Below are positions 62,548-64,000 of a stretch of DNA of 64,000 bases, piece by piece. The notes under the pieces are model-generated. The model was not told the origin of the DNA. It worked only from the letters and a program-made list of their open reading frames with translations, and searched no databases. Every line of letters starts with the position of its first letter. The stretch's first letter is position 1. Location of the stretch: assembly GCF_035181385.1 (NCBI RefSeq), contig NZ_JAXCJK010000001.1, positions 62,001 through 126,000 on the forward strand, written 5' to 3'. A program made the position numbers and the translations under genes. The DNA comes from Moraxella sp035181385. Lineage in GTDB: Bacteria; Pseudomonadota; Gammaproteobacteria; Pseudomonadales; Moraxellaceae.

Positions 62548-62666
62548 TAAAATGGGTTAAATCATTGGTAAAAATGGCGTATTTTCAGTACAATAATTTA
62601 TTAATGCGATATTAATGATATTAATGATATGAATAAAGCCGTAAGATTTGATGATTTGGGAAAATA

Positions 62667-63923
62667 ATGAAAACAGATAATATGGTGCAAATCAATACTG
62701 ATGTACTTGTTGTGGGTGGTGGTGCGGTTGGCATGACATTGGCTATTGGGCTTGCCAAGTTAAAAAAGACCGTCATGTTGATTGATGTTAAGCCTAAGCT
62801 GTCGGTGGTTGACGAACAAATGGCATTAAACAGGCGAGATGCTCGTGTTTATGCATTGAATTTAGCCAGTCTGAATTTGTTTGATGGCATCGGTATTGGC
62901 ATTGATGTTTTTCAGCGCCGAGCAGACTACACAAAAATGCAGGTGTGGCAAGGCGATGGGCGTGGCGAGTTAAATTTTGCCAAACAATCGCTTACGCCAA
63001 GATTGTTGGGTAGTATGATTGAGCCTGCCATTATTGATGAGGCACTAAGACAACGAGCAATGCAGGCGGATATTACGCCATATTTAACCGTGCTGCATGG
63101 CACTTGGATTGATGAGCATTTTGGTATTGATGTGCGGCCAAAGACGGTGTGTGTTCGTATCATGAATGATACAGGTTGGACTAAGATTGTAAATACTCAT
63201 CTGCTGGTTGGTGCAGATGGGCGAGGTTCTGTCGTGCGTAGGCTGTCTGGCATTGGCGTGGATACATTAGATTATCATCAAACAGCCATCTGCTGTGCCA
63301 TCAAAACCGATAAGGCACATCAGCATACAGCCCGTCAAGCCATGCTTGATACAGGAACGCTTGCTTTATTGCCACTTGCAGATATGTCAGCAGATGATGG
63401 TGGGCATTGGCAATCGGTAGTTTGGACATTACCAACTCAGATTGCCAAAGAATTTTTGGCATTGTCGCCTGAAAATCTTGCTGATAAATTGGCATTGGCA
63501 AGTAGTTTTGAACTGGGAAAAATCCATCAGATCCAATCGATTGCCAGCTTTGCACTGTCTACCCAAGTTGCCAAAAGCTACATTGCTCCGCACACATTGC
63601 TTATTGGTGATGCAGCACACGGTGTGCACCCATTGGCGGGGCAGGGGTTGAATTTGGGTTTGGCAGATGTTAGCGAGCTATTAGCTCTTATTGCAAATGA
63701 TGGCAAAAATATCTGCAAAGTAGGCTTACTTCGTCAATATGAGCGAGCCAGATATGGCAAAAATACTTTGATGATGCATGGCTTTTCGGCGATTAATTAT
63801 GCTTTTGTGGGCAAAATCTTTCAAAAAGAGCCGATGCGGTTTATCCGTTCAGAGGTGGTCAATTTGACAGGTAAAATCCGCCCATTGATGGATTTTTTCA
63901 ATAAAAAAGCAAGTGGATTTTAG
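62667..63923 (+). CDS. UbiH/UbiF/COQ6 family FAD-dependent hydroxylase
   Basis: A flavin monooxygenase of 418 residues that probably hydroxylates the ring in ubiquinone synthesis. The FAD motif is VVGGGAVGMTLAIGLA, the DG motif is LLVGADGRGSVVRRL, and the GD motif LIGDAAHGVHPLAGQGLNLGL starts near residue 312. The paralogues UbiF, UbiH and UbiI cannot be told apart safely from this sequence. GGGAAAATA before the ATG is an adequate ribosome binding site. Confidence 0.9.
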   Translation: MKTDNMVQINTDVLVVGGGAVGMTLAIGLAKLKKTVMLIDVKPKLSVVDEQMALNRRDARVYALNLASLNLFDGIGIGIDVFQRRADYTKMQVWQGDGRGELNFAKQSLTPRLLGSMIEPAIIDEALRQRAMQADITPYLTVLHGTWIDEHFGIDVRPKTVCVRIMNDTGWTKIVNTHLLVGADGRGSVVRRLSGIGVDTLDYHQTAICCAIKTDKAHQHTARQAMLDTGTLALLPLADMSADDGGHWQSVVWTLPTQIAKEFLALSPENLADKLALASSFELGKIHQIQSIASFALSTQVAKSYIAPHTLLIGDAAHGVHPLAGQGLNLGLADVSELLALIANDGKNICKVGLLRQYERARYGKNTLMMHGFSAINYAFVGKIFQKEPMRFIRSEVVNLTGKIRPLMDFFNKKASGF

Positions 63924-64000
63924 TGATGGTTTTTTTGTAATGAGGGTATGAGGGTGATAGTGTGAGGGCAATAGATTGTTTGGGATAGCTTGCTATAGCC

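Noticed and set aside
1..64000. Search for CRISPR arrays, insertion sequences, prophage genes and toxin-antitoxin pairs
   Set aside because: No regular spacer repeats, transposase motifs, terminal inverted repeats with flanking duplications, or phage structural genes were seen by eye.

Overview
The window looks like chromosome of a Moraxellaceae gammaproteobacterium, most likely a Moraxella or close relative. This is a judgement from protein character (SthA, IhfB, RpoD, the LptCAB block, a multifunctional CysG beside a DUF934 partner), gene order and moderate AT-richness; no database was searched. Almost everything is conserved core genome. I see no insertion sequence, prophage, CRISPR array or rRNA operon.

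Layout. 1-555: a leftward tRNA-Val/tRNA-Asp pair with promoter and terminator. 556-3404: glutathione peroxidase, MsrB, and an alanine aminotransferase fused to an N-terminal XRE helix-turn-helix. 3657-7395: assimilatory sulfite reductase block (cysI, DUF934 gene, cysG). 7517-13829: MscS channel, soluble transhydrogenase, and the divergent ppsR/ppsA pair. 13980-15780: the one clearly foreign-looking stretch, an AT-rich, AGA/AGG-using TPR gene broken by a T7 frameshift and an amber codon, facing a 22-codon reading frame with a good ribosome binding site, followed by an MFS transporter. 17126-25406: GYF/RDD protein, ung, tadA, cmk-rpsA-ihfB-lapA-pyrF, and convergent ybeZ-ybeY. 25674-26169: tRNA-Asn and 6S RNA. 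26333-34850: folE, argC, copper handling (copZ, copA), DUF6776-like protein, clpS-clpA. 34917-44098: folD, a YpjD-like protein, ffh, tsaB, uppP, rsmJ, ubiA, kdsD, kdsC. 44158-47566: lptC-lptA-lptB and radA. 47683-51893: rlpA, rodA, an M15-type peptidase, and a protein whose ends resemble the DNA polymerase III psi subunit. 51913-59598: sbcC-sbcD, a DUF493 gene and rpoD. 59974-63923: a lipoprotein, a small membrane protein, glnA and a ubiquinone-pathway hydroxylase.

Functional links visible here are sulfite reduction with siroheme synthesis; PEP synthase with its regulator; Kdo synthesis with LPS transport; ClpS with ClpA; SbcC with SbcD; and YbeZ with YbeY. The points most worth a second look are the TPR/peptide locus, the 8-bp tandem repeat at the copA start, the HTH-aminotransferase fusion with TTGCAAG motifs upstream, the divergent psi-like protein, and short reading frames at 5897, 15744 and 50124.
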